From Jiangella ureilytica (GTDB lineage: Bacteria > Actinomycetota > Actinomycetes > Jiangellales > Jiangellaceae): a stretch of DNA of 64,000 bases. Below are positions 8,325-16,141 of this stretch, piece by piece (position 1 is the first letter of the stretch; each line of letters starts with the position of its first letter). Position numbers and translations under genes: made by a program. The DNA lies in contig NZ_SMKL01000018.1 in NCBI RefSeq assembly GCF_004348545.1, forward strand, positions 26,918 to 90,917, in the 5' to 3' direction. Under the pieces are notes generated by a model, which made no database searches, had not been told where the DNA came from, and saw only the letters and a program-made list of their open reading frames with translations.

Positions 8325-11300
8325 GTGAGCGCGATGCGCAGCGACGCCGTCGCCGGTCCCGCCCCGACCCGCGCGGAGATGGTCGCCCACGCCGTCGAGC
8401 AATGGAGCGGCGAGCTCGCCGCGCTCGGCGGGCGGGACCCGCTGCTGTCGTACCGCGACCTCAAGGTGGGAACGCTCGACCTCGCGGCCGCCGAGCCCGA
8501 GGCGCGCAAGGTGCTGCTCGAGGGCGAGCCGGTCCTCGTCTCCAAGCTGTTCCCGTACGAGCCGCTGCGCACGTCGGCGCTGCGCTCGGTCCGGGCCATC
8601 CGTGACAAGTCGCGCGAGCTGGCGCAGGAGCGCGGTCTCGCCGTCTGCTACCTCGCCGTCGGCATCGCGACCTGGGCGAACCCGTTCGCGGCGCGGCGGC
8701 CGACGGCGCCGGTCATGCTCCGCTCGGCGGTGGTCGAGGCGCGCGACCCGGCCGAGACCGACTTCACCATCACCATCGCCGACGACCCGTTCGTCAACCC
8801 GGTCCTGCTGTGGGCGCTGGACTCCCAGCTCGGCCTGCGCTTCGCCACCGACGACCTGCGCGACCCCGCCGGCCGGCTGCGGTACGCGACGGTGGTCGAG
8901 CGGCTGCGCGAATTCGCCCCGCCGCACGTCGTCGACGGGTTCGCCATCGCGCACCGGGCCGTGCTCGCGACCTTCACGACGGTGCCGCTGGCGCTCAGCC
9001 GCGACCTCGCCGCGCTCGGCGTCGACCTGCAGCAGCACGACGTCGTCGCGGCGCTGGCCGGCGACTCCGCCGCGCTGTCCGCCGTCTCGCGTGCGGGGGC
9101 CCCGAGCGAGCTGCGCTTCCGCGTCCTCGACACCGACAGCGAGCAGGACGACGTCGTGGCGGCGGGTGCCGGCGACGGCCACCTGCGGGTCGCCGCCGCG
9201 CCGGGCACGGGTCGCACCCAGACGGTCGCCGCGCTGGTGGCGGAGCTGGTCGGCCGGGGTCATCGGGTGCTGGTCGTGGGCGAGAAGCGGGCCGTCCTCG
9301 ACGACCTCGTGACCCGCCTCGACTCCGTCGGCCTGCGCGACCTCGTCCTCGACGCGGGCCGCACACCGGCCCCTGACGCCGTCCGGCAGATCGCCGAGCT
9401 CGCCCGCCGGCTGACCCGGGCCCAGCCCGGCGAGTTCGAGCACGTCACGCCCGGCACGGCGGCCACACTGGCCGGGGAGCTCGACGCCTACCGCGACGCC
9501 ATCCACCAGATCCGCCAGCCCTGGGGCTCCACGGCGCACGAGGCGATGGTGCTGGTCGCGACGGCACCGGAGTTCGCCCGCACGTCCGCGCGGGTGAACC
9601 CCGACGTGCTGGCGCGGGCCGGCAGCACGGCGCACGTGCGGCTGCAGCTGCGCGACTTCGCCCGCATCGAGGGCCTGACGCTGACGGAGTCCGGCTCGCC
9701 CTGGTTCGGCTCCGACGTCCCGGACCTCCGCGCCGCCGACGCGCTGCTGGGCACCGTCACCGAGCTGCGCGAACGGGCGCTGCCGCGGCTGAAGAACGCC
9801 GCCACCCGGGCCGCCGTCGAGGTCGGGCTGGCCGGGCCGAACTCCGTCGCCGAGTGCCTCGAGACCGTCGACCTGCTGGCGTCGGTCGGGCGGACCATCG
9901 AGACGCTCGGGGCGCAGATCTGGGACCAGCCCATCGGCGACCTCGCCGCCGCCACCGGCGACCGCGCCTACCGCACCGAGCACGGTGCCACGGCCGGCTT
10001 CTTCGCCCGGCGCAAGCTGCGCAAACGCCTCGCCGACCTCACCGGCAAGCCCGGCCGGCAGCACCGCCAGCGCCAGCACGAGACCCTGATCGCCGCGCAG
10101 CAGCAGCTGGTCACCTGGCGCGACCGCTCCCGCGACGGCAAGCCGCCGCGCACCGGCCCGCACCTGCCCAACGCCGTCGACGCCGCGAAGGGCGTGCGGC
10201 ACGCGCTGGCCGAGCTGGCGGCCGGCAACCCGCGCGCGGGCGACCTCGAGGACCTGTCGTTCGCCGATGTCGCGAAACGGCTGGACGAGCTGATCGCCGA
10301 CGCCGGCCACCTGCGGTCGCTGCCGCGGCTGTACGAGCTGCAGGCCGAGCTGTCCGCGGCCGGGCTCGACGACCTCATCGCCGAGCTGCGCCGCCGTGGC
10401 CTGGGCGCTGAGCAGGTCGAGGCGGTCTTCGACTACGCCTGGTACTCCTCGCTGCTGGACCTGTGGCGCTCGACCGACACCGCACTCGGCCGGTTCGACC
10501 GGTACGCCCACGAACGGCGGCTCGAGGAGTTCCGCGCCGCCGACATGGTCGAGGTGCGCGCCGCCGCGGGCCGGGTGCTCGAGGCCCGGCGCGCCCGCGT
10601 CGCCGCCGTCGCCGAGCAGCACGAGGGCCAGGCCGCCGTCCTGATCGAGTCGCCCGACGGCGCCCTGCCCGCCACGCCGCGGGCGCTGGTCGCCGAGGCG
10701 CCGGAGCTCGCGCTGGCGACGGTGCCGTGCTGGGTCGCGTCGCCGCTGTCGGTTGCCGAGCTGCTGCCGCCGCGCCGGCTGTTCGACGTCGTCATCGTCG
10801 AGGACGCCGGGCGGCTCGCCGTCGCCGAGGCGATCCCGGCACTGGCACGGGCCGCGCGGGTCGTGCTCGTGGGCGACGACGACGTCGCGCGCCCGCCGTT
10901 CACCACCGCCGTCGAGCCGGCCCCGGATCCCGACGAGCAGGAGGGGCCGTGGGGTCAGGACCCGCCCGCCTCCGTCGTCGACCTGCTCCGCGGCGCGCTG
11001 CCCGAGCGGCTGCTCACGGGCCAGCACCGCGTGCGCGACGACCGCCTCATCGGCTTCGCCGCCCGCACGACGCACGCCGCCCGGCTCACGACGGTGCCCG
11101 GGGTCGGCGGCACCGACCGCGTGCACATGGAGATCGTCGACTCCGACCCCATTGCCGACGACCCCGTCGACAGCTCGTCCGATGAGGTCATGCGGGTCGT
11201 CGAGCTCGTCCTCGACCACGTCCGCACCCGCCCGCACGAGAGCCTCGGTGTCGTCACGCTCGGGCCGCGGCACGCCGAGCGACTCGACGCCGCGCTGCGG

Positions 11301-12428
11301 CACGCGCTGATCCGGGCCCCCGAGGTCGCGCCCTACCTGCGCGGCGACCGCGCCGAGGCGTTCTTCATCAAGGACGTCGAGCGGGTCTCCGGCGACGTGC
11401 GCGACGCGATCATCCTGTCGCTCGGCTACGGCCGGTCGGTCGACGGGCGCATCCTCTACCGCTTCGGCGCGCTGGGCCGCCCCGGCGGTGAGCGGCGGCT
11501 GACGGCGGCGACCCTCTGCTCGCGCGAGCGGCTCACCGTCGTCGCCACCTTCGGCGCCGACGACCTCAGCCCGCGGCGGCTGACGACACCGGGCGCGCAG
11601 GCGCTCGGGCAGTTCCTCGCGTACGTGCAGCATGGTCCGCAGCCCGACTGGGTCGAGGGCTCCGGCGCCGCGTCGGCCCGCTCCGGCGCGCTGGCCGAGA
11701 CCGTGGCCGAGCGGCTGCAGGAGGCCGGCGTCGCGGCGGAGATCGTGCTCGACCACGGCGGGCCCGGCGGTGTCGCCGTCGCCGTCCGGCACCCCACGCG
11801 GCGATCGAGGTTCGTGCTGGCCATCGAGACCGACGGCGAGACGTACGCGGCCCGGCGCAGCGCCCGCGAGCGCGAGCGGCTGCGGCAGGAGCAGCTGACC
11901 CGGCTCGGCTGGACGGTGCACCGCATCTGGTCCGCCGCCTGGGCGTCGGACCCCGACGCCGAGACCGAGCGGCTGCTGGCCGCCTACGAGCAGGCGGTCA
12001 AGGACGCCGACGCCTACGACTGGGCCGTCGCGGCGGCCGAAGCGGACATGGTCGCCGGCATGCCGGAGGAGGCGCCCGCCGCTCCCGCGGCTCCCGTCGC
12101 GCCCGCGGCTCCGGCCATTCCCGAGGCTGAGAAGGCGGAGGCGGCGGAGGGCGACGCGACAGCCGACGCGCCGGACACCGAGCCCGAACCCGAGCCCCAA
12201 CGGCAGGGCGACCGGCCGCTCATCGTCAGCGGCCGGGCGATCAGCGACTACACCGGCCGCGAACTGGCCACCCTCGCCCGCTGGATCGAATCCGACGGCG
12301 TCGCCCGGCGGGTGGACGACGTGGTGGCGCTGATCACCGCCGATCTCGGGCTCCGGGCCGACGACGCCCGCACCGCCGACGTCCTCCGCCACGCCGTCCG
12401 GGTCGCGCGGGCCGGCTCACCCGCGTAG
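8325..12428 (+). CDS. DUF4011-type superfamily 1 helicase-like protein with C-terminal nuclease fold
   Basis: 1367 aa. N-terminal DUF4011-like region (DPLLSYRDLKVGTLDLA; LFPYEPLRTSALRSVRAIRDKS). The ATPase begins at about residue 290 with APGTGRTQTVAALVAEL; family members usually read GTGKSQT, so the Walker A lysine is replaced by arginine. The Walker B position reads VIVEDAGR, with Glu-Asp in place of Asp-Glu. Around residues 1120-1210 is a Vsr/MTES_1575-like nuclease fold (FVLAIETDGETY ... RLRQEQLTRLGWTVHRIWS). An Ala/Pro-rich linker leads to a C-terminal DUF3320-like domain (ISGRAISDYTGRELATLARWI type). Probably a nucleic-acid-acting protein whose ATPase may be weak or inactive. Start is GTG 8325 or ATG 8334. 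A long opposite-strand ORF here is a codon-bias shadow. Confidence 0.8.
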   Translation: MSAMRSDAVAGPAPTRAEMVAHAVEQWSGELAALGGRDPLLSYRDLKVGTLDLAAAEPEARKVLLEGEPVLVSKLFPYEPLRTSALRSVRAIRDKSRELAQERGLAVCYLAVGIATWANPFAARRPTAPVMLRSAVVEARDPAETDFTITIADDPFVNPVLLWALDSQLGLRFATDDLRDPAGRLRYATVVERLREFAPPHVVDGFAIAHRAVLATFTTVPLALSRDLAALGVDLQQHDVVAALAGDSAALSAVSRAGAPSELRFRVLDTDSEQDDVVAAGAGDGHLRVAAAPGTGRTQTVAALVAELVGRGHRVLVVGEKRAVLDDLVTRLDSVGLRDLVLDAGRTPAPDAVRQIAELARRLTRAQPGEFEHVTPGTAATLAGELDAYRDAIHQIRQPWGSTAHEAMVLVATAPEFARTSARVNPDVLARAGSTAHVRLQLRDFARIEGLTLTESGSPWFGSDVPDLRAADALLGTVTELRERALPRLKNAATRAAVEVGLAGPNSVAECLETVDLLASVGRTIETLGAQIWDQPIGDLAAATGDRAYRTEHGATAGFFARRKLRKRLADLTGKPGRQHRQRQHETLIAAQQQLVTWRDRSRDGKPPRTGPHLPNAVDAAKGVRHALAELAAGNPRAGDLEDLSFADVAKRLDELIADAGHLRSLPRLYELQAELSAAGLDDLIAELRRRGLGAEQVEAVFDYAWYSSLLDLWRSTDTALGRFDRYAHERRLEEFRAADMVEVRAAAGRVLEARRARVAAVAEQHEGQAAVLIESPDGALPATPRALVAEAPELALATVPCWVASPLSVAELLPPRRLFDVVIVEDAGRLAVAEAIPALARAARVVLVGDDDVARPPFTTAVEPAPDPDEQEGPWGQDPPASVVDLLRGALPERLLTGQHRVRDDRLIGFAARTTHAARLTTVPGVGGTDRVHMEIVDSDPIADDPVDSSSDEVMRVVELVLDHVRTRPHESLGVVTLGPRHAERLDAALRHALIRAPEVAPYLRGDRAEAFFIKDVERVSGDVRDAIILSLGYGRSVDGRILYRFGALGRPGGERRLTAATLCSRERLTVVATFGADDLSPRRLTTPGAQALGQFLAYVQHGPQPDWVEGSGAASARSGALAETVAERLQEAGVAAEIVLDHGGPGGVAVAVRHPTRRSRFVLAIETDGETYAARRSARERERLRQEQLTRLGWTVHRIWSAAWASDPDAETERLLAAYEQAVKDADAYDWAVAAAEADMVAGMPEEAPAAPAAPVAPAAPAIPEAEKAEAAEGDATADAPDTEPEPEPQRQGDRPLIVSGRAISDYTGRELATLARWIESDGVARRVDDVVALITADLGLRADDARTADVLRHAVRVARAGSPA

Positions 12429-12517
12429 CGCTGCGCCGCGACTGGGCAGCCCAGCGCGGGCCGGGCGCTGACCTGCCGGATCCTGGAATCGGGCGCCGAC
12501 GGCCGGGGGCTGTGTTC

Positions 12518-12523
12518 TAGGCT
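12518..12523 (+). promoter_or_regulatory. -10 element for CBS-domain gene
   Basis: TAGGCT about 45 nt before the GTG at 12568. Unlike several other genes here, this one also has a strong Shine-Dalgarno (AGGGGGAG, 12551-12558), so a leadered transcript is expected. Confidence 0.35.
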
Positions 12524-12567
12524 GGTGATCTTCCAGCAGGTGTGTCGTTCAGGGGGAGCGGATAGCC

Positions 12568-13026
12568 GTGCGCGTCGCTGAGATCATGACCGGTGCCACC
12601 ATCACCGACTCGACCGCGGGAACGCTACGCAGCGCCGCGGAGTTGATGTGGAAGCAGCAGACGGGGTCGCTGGTCATCGTCGACGGCGAGGCGATCGTCG
12701 GCATCGTCACCGAGCGCGATGTCATGCGGGCTGTCGGCAGGGGCGCCGACCCCGACCGCGAGCCGATCTCCACCGTCATGACCCGCGACGTCATCACGGC
12801 CGAGCCCGACACGCACGTGCGCGACGCGGCCCGGCTCATGGCGCAGCACTGGATCCGCCACCTTCCGATCGTCGACGGCGGGCGGCTGGTCGGCATCCTG
12901 AGTCAGCGCGACGTCATCGGGGTCTTCGCGGCGCTCTGGTACGAGAACGGCGTGCCCGAGATCGACGTCGACAACCTGGTCCGCGAGCGCCGGCTGGCCC
13001 GCATCGAAGCGGGCGACCTGGACTGA
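12568..13026 (+). CDS. CBS-domain protein (tandem CBS pair)
   Basis: 152 aa built from two CBS domains: residues about 1-58 (VAEIMTGATITDSTAGTLRSAAELM ... VGIVTERDVMRAV) and about 70-130 (VMTRDVITAEPDTHVRDAARLM ... HLPIVDGGRLVGILSQRDVI). Such stand-alone pairs bind adenine nucleotides or NAD and act as energy or redox sensors. The GTG start is set by the Shine-Dalgarno AGGGGGAG. A 45-aa ORF follows 34 bp downstream and may share the transcript. Confidence 0.9.
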   Translation: MRVAEIMTGATITDSTAGTLRSAAELMWKQQTGSLVIVDGEAIVGIVTERDVMRAVGRGADPDREPISTVMTRDVITAEPDTHVRDAARLMAQHWIRHLPIVDGGRLVGILSQRDVIGVFAALWYENGVPEIDVDNLVRERRLARIEAGDLD

Positions 13027-13060
13027 AGCGACCGACCCAGTCACGAGAGGAACCACGGGC

Positions 13061-13198
13061 ATGAGCAGCGCATCCGGGTGGGAGGACGACCTCGAGGTCC
13101 TGCCCGACACCACCACCGACGAGCGCCCCACCGGCTGGGGCGAGGACGACCCCTCGAACGACTCGAGGTTGCTCGAGGAGCGCCCGCCGCACTGGTGA
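13061..13198 (+). CDS. Small acidic protein, unknown function (45 aa)
   Basis: ATG 13061 to TGA 13198, preceded by GAGAGGAACC, a usable Shine-Dalgarno at good spacing. The product is acidic and Trp-containing, beginning MSSASGWEDDLEVLPDTTTD and ending in RLLEERPPHW, with no membrane segment. Codon third positions are strongly G/C. It fits tightly between the CBS gene (34 bp) and convergent mscL (6 bp). I know no function. Confidence 0.6.
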   Translation: MSSASGWEDDLEVLPDTTTDERPTGWGEDDPSNDSRLLEERPPHW

Positions 13199-13204
13199 CA
13201 CCCG

Positions 13205-13594
13205 TCAGACGCGCTCGCGCAGGGCGTCGCGGATCTCGCGGAGCAGCAGGATGTCCTCCGGCGGCGTCGCCTCCTCCTCGGACTCCGGCTCCTTCTTCTG
13301 CAGCTCGCGCAGCTTGTTGATCGGCGTGACGATGAAGAAGTAGACGGCTGCGGCGACGCAGAGGAAGTTGAACACGGCGGCGAGGACGAGCCCGATCGAG
13401 AACTGGGCGTCCCTGATGGTGAAGTTCGCGACCGACGCGAGGTCGGGCTGGCCGAAGATCGCCGCGATCAGCGGGTTGATGAACCCCTCGACGATGGCGC
13501 TCACGATGGCCGTGAACGCGGTGCCGAGGACCACGGCGACCGCGAGGTCGACGACGTTCCCCCTGCCGATGAACTCTCTGAAGCCCTTGAGCAT
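13205..13594 (-). CDS. mscL: Large-conductance mechanosensitive channel
   Basis: 129 aa. The ATG at 13594 follows AGAGGGAGC; a longer reading upstream has no family similarity. MLKGFREFIGRGNVVDLAVAVVLG is the amphipathic N-terminus and start of TM1, with TM2 at about residues 65-90 (IGLVLAAVFNFLCVAAAVYFFIV). A charged helical C-terminus (KKEPESEEE ... LLREIRDALRERV) completes the MscL fold. It is an osmotic safety valve in the membrane. In Mycobacterium tuberculosis mscL also lies a few genes from the FmdB-type, cyclo-ligase and galU genes found here. Confidence 0.96.
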   Translation of the reverse strand: MLKGFREFIGRGNVVDLAVAVVLGTAFTAIVSAIVEGFINPLIAAIFGQPDLASVANFTIRDAQFSIGLVLAAVFNFLCVAAAVYFFIVTPINKLRELQKKEPESEEEATPPEDILLLREIRDALRERV

Positions 13595-13668
13595 CGGTGT
13601 GCTCCCTCTCCGTTCGGACGCGTGGCCGGGCGCCAGGTTATCGGCTGCGCGCGCCTGATCAGGGGACA

Positions 13669-14298
13669 TCACGGCACACCGACGGTGAACGACAGGCGCG
13701 CGGCGACGGCGGCAGCAGCGAGATCGGCGGCCTGGGCCGGGGTGGCGGCGACCAGGACGAGGGCGCCCTCGGCGAGCGTGGAGTCGGCGGCAGCCGGAAG
13801 CGTCAGCACCGGCACGTCCGCCGCCACGACGGACGTCTCCGCGGCACCGTCCAGCGACGTCGCCAGCAGGTCGATGCGGTCGCCCGGGCGCAGGTAGCCG
13901 GCTGCTCCGGCGTCGGCCACCCGGACCGGGGCGGCGACGACCTCGGTGCCGGACGAGTCCCAGCCGGCGAGCAGGCCGGGTCCGAGTACGCGGCGGTCGG
14001 TGATGGGCTCGCCCGCCCGCACCGGCGCCGCGAGCAGCGCCCCCGCCGCCTCGCCGAGGACGCCATCGGGAACCGCGCCGGGCGGGAACGCGGCCACGGC
14101 GAGGTCGGCTTCGGCCAGTACCGTGCCGCCGGGCAGGTCGCGGGCCGCCACGACCACGCCGACGGTGGCCGGCGCGGCGGGCGAGGCGGCCTCGATGGCG
14201 AACGCGACGGCGGCCGCGGCCAGCCCGCCGGCGAGCAGGCGGCGGTGCCAGCCGGCGGTACGGATCAGGCGCCGCAGCGCGGAGCGGGGGTCGTCCAT
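13669..14298 (-). CDS. SAF-domain protein (CpaB/RcpC-like)
   Basis: Start taken at ATG 14298 (MDDPRSALRRLIRTAGWHRR); a start at 14343 is also possible. 209 aa. One TM helix at about residues 21-40 is followed by a SAF domain (VVVAARDLPGGTVLAEADLAV ... VRAGEPITDRRVL ... YLRPGDRIDLLAT). The order TM + SAF + beta-rich part is that of CpaB/RcpC, which sit in the envelope part of Flp/Tad pilus machines; here no pilus genes are adjacent, as is frequent in actinobacteria. Confidence 0.8.
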   Translation of the reverse strand: MDDPRSALRRLIRTAGWHRRLLAGGLAAAAVAFAIEAASPAAPATVGVVVAARDLPGGTVLAEADLAVAAFPPGAVPDGVLGEAAGALLAAPVRAGEPITDRRVLGPGLLAGWDSSGTEVVAAPVRVADAGAAGYLRPGDRIDLLATSLDGAAETSVVAADVPVLTLPAAADSTLAEGALVLVAATPAQAADLAAAAVAARLSFTVGVP

Positions 14299-14385
14299 GC
14301 CCCCGACGCTAGGCGCGCCGGACCCCGTCGACCGGTTGTCCACAGGCCGGGTTCGCGAGATCCCGGCCGTCCACAGGCGACCGGG

Positions 14386-14709
14386 TCAGGCGGCGGGCGT
14401 GGACGCCTTCGGCGCGGACGACGAGGAGGACGATGAGTCCTTCTTCGCAGAGTCGCTGCTCTTGCTGCCGGAGTCGGACGAGCCGGACGAGGAGTCCGTG
14501 GAGCTGCTCGCCGGGGTGCTCGACGACGACGTGGCGCGGCTGTCGTTGCGGTAGAAGCCCGAGCCCTTGAACACCACGCCGACGGCGGAGAACACCTTGC
14601 GCAGGCGGCCGCCGCACACCGGGCACTCGGTCAGGGCGTCGTCGGTGAACTTCTGCACCGCCTCGAGCGGCTCGCCGCAGTCAGTGCAGGCATATTGGTA
14701 CGTGGGCAC
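14386..14709 (-). CDS. FmdB-family zinc-ribbon protein (Ruc-like)
   Basis: 107 aa. The N-terminus MPTYQYACTDCGEPLEAVQK with CPVCGGRLRKVFSAVGVVFKGSGFYRND gives a CxxC...CxxC zinc ribbon. The last about 50 residues are low-complexity Ser/Asp/Lys, likely disordered. This matches mycobacterial Rv0991c (Ruc), a redox-regulated chaperone with a zinc ribbon and disordered tail, which in M. tuberculosis also sits near the 5-FTHF cyclo-ligase and galU genes. Chaperone function here is inferred from family and synteny. Confidence 0.85.
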   Translation of the reverse strand: MPTYQYACTDCGEPLEAVQKFTDDALTECPVCGGRLRKVFSAVGVVFKGSGFYRNDSRATSSSSTPASSSTDSSSGSSDSGSKSSDSAKKDSSSSSSSAPKASTPAA

Positions 14710-14830
14710 GCGTAGATCCTCCCGGGTCGCGTCGAAGACCGACGGCTCTTAGCACTCTCAACCTTCGACTGCCAAGAATAATGCCCGGTCCTGGGTGGCC
14801 TTGTCCACGCGGGCCGCCGCGCGTCCGCCG

Positions 14831-15403
14831 TCACGACTGCAGCGTGAACACCACGCCCACCGACGCCACCGCCCACAGCACGCTGGCCAAGGTGCCGATG
14901 ATGAACCGCTCGGCCGCGGCCGACTGGCTGAGCTCGGGGAACCGGCCGATGCCCTTGCCGCCGAGGACGACGGCGATGCCCTCGGGCCAGCCGGCCAGGA
15001 TGGTGACCGCGACCGCGAGCCGCTCGAGCGCGCCGATGGACGTGCCGCCGCGCAGCGTCTGCGGGTCGGAGACGTTCGCCGACGCGTCGCCGGTGCTGTC
15101 GCCGTCGTCGATGACACCGGTGCTGCGGTCGGCGACGCGCAGCAGTGACGTGGCGACCAGGCTGCCGCCGGTGATGGCGGTGACCACCGCCGCCACCCGC
15201 GCCACGTTCAGCAGCGCCGTCCCCGCGGGATCGCCGCCGAGGCCGAACAGCGCCGCAGCGGCCACCAGCACGATCGGGACCGCGGCGCCGGCCAGCCACA
15301 CCCGGGTCGACGCCTCGGGCCGCCGGGCGTGCTCGACCAGGTACCACGCGACGCCGCCGGCCACGGCCGCGACGCAGAGCAGGATCACCGCCGCCACCGT
15401 CAT
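14831..15403 (-). CDS. Membrane protein paired with SatD
   Basis: 190 aa. Start ATG 15403 overlaps the stop of the SatD gene (ATGA). Hydrophobic segments at about residues 2-22, 37-56, 65-88 and 115-185 (AVAVTILAGWPEGIAVVLGG; GTLASVLWAVASVGVVFTL) suggest four to five TM helices. Its position directly after satD parallels the SatD-SatE pairs of other bacteria, but sequence similarity to SatE cannot be judged here. Confidence 0.65.
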   Translation of the reverse strand: MTVAAVILLCVAAVAGGVAWYLVEHARRPEASTRVWLAGAAVPIVLVAAAALFGLGGDPAGTALLNVARVAAVVTAITGGSLVATSLLRVADRSTGVIDDGDSTGDASANVSDPQTLRGGTSIGALERLAVAVTILAGWPEGIAVVLGGKGIGRFPELSQSAAAERFIIGTLASVLWAVASVGVVFTLQS

Positions 15404-15990
15404 GCCGCGGCCTCCTGAAGCAGTCGCGCCACGACCGGCCGCGCGTCGCGCTCCTGCTGCCAGAGCGCGGCCGACAGCCGCTGCCCGACGGCCTGCCGGC
15501 TCACGCCCAGGATCTCGGCGGCCTCGGCGAACGTGTGCCCGGCCTCGACGAGGTCGATGGCGGCCCAGCCGGCCGGGCTGCGCCGCGTGATGACGGCGGC
15601 CATGAGGGTCAGGACGGCGTCGGCCTCTTGTGCCCGCTCGGTGCCGGCCCCGACGACGGCGACGTGCTGCGGCCGCTGCTTGGCAGTGTCGAGGGCCTCG
15701 CGGGCGTGGACGAACGCCGGGCCCCGGGCCGAGCGCGTGCTGGCGGGCAGCGGCTCCTCGACCGGTCCGGCGCCGATGCCGACGCTCCACGCGCCGGCCC
15801 GCAGCAGTAGCCGTGCGGCGTCGACGGCGGCCTCGGACTCGGCGAGGACGCCTTGGAACTCGTCGCCGGCGGTGCGCTCGAACGACAGCAGCGGCTCGTG
15901 GACCAGCTGCTTCAGCGTGGACAGGGCATCCTCGACCAGGTCGCGGCTGCGGCGGCTGCCGCGCTGGTCGACGGTCAGGACGAAGGGCAC
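15400..15990 (-). CDS. SatD family protein with C-terminal helix-turn-helix
   Basis: 196 aa. The N-terminus MPFVLTVDQRGSRRSRDLVEDAL and the FERTAGDEFQGVLAE stretch match the SatD family. The C-terminal 60 residues form a helix-turn-helix (AGHTFAEAAEILGVSRQAVGQRLSAALWQQE), suggesting nucleic-acid binding. Translationally coupled to the membrane gene downstream. The function of SatD is not established. Confidence 0.75.
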   Translation of the reverse strand: MPFVLTVDQRGSRRSRDLVEDALSTLKQLVHEPLLSFERTAGDEFQGVLAESEAAVDAARLLLRAGAWSVGIGAGPVEEPLPASTRSARGPAFVHAREALDTAKQRPQHVAVVGAGTERAQEADAVLTLMAAVITRRSPAGWAAIDLVEAGHTFAEAAEILGVSRQAVGQRLSAALWQQERDARPVVARLLQEAAA

Positions 15991-16141
15991 ATGGCAAGGC
16001 TACGACCTGGCGCCCCATTGCGCAAGGTTCAGAGCTTGCATCGGCACAGGGAAAGGCTCAGGCATTGACAGTAGTGTGACGCCGTCGACCACCCCTCGGC
16101 ACCCGGTCAAGGGGGCTTGATCGGTCGCCTACGCTGTCCCG

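Noticed and set aside
8226..12392. 1388-codon minus-strand ORF
   Set aside because: Shadow of the helicase-nuclease gene; low-complexity Arg/Gly/Asp/Val composition.
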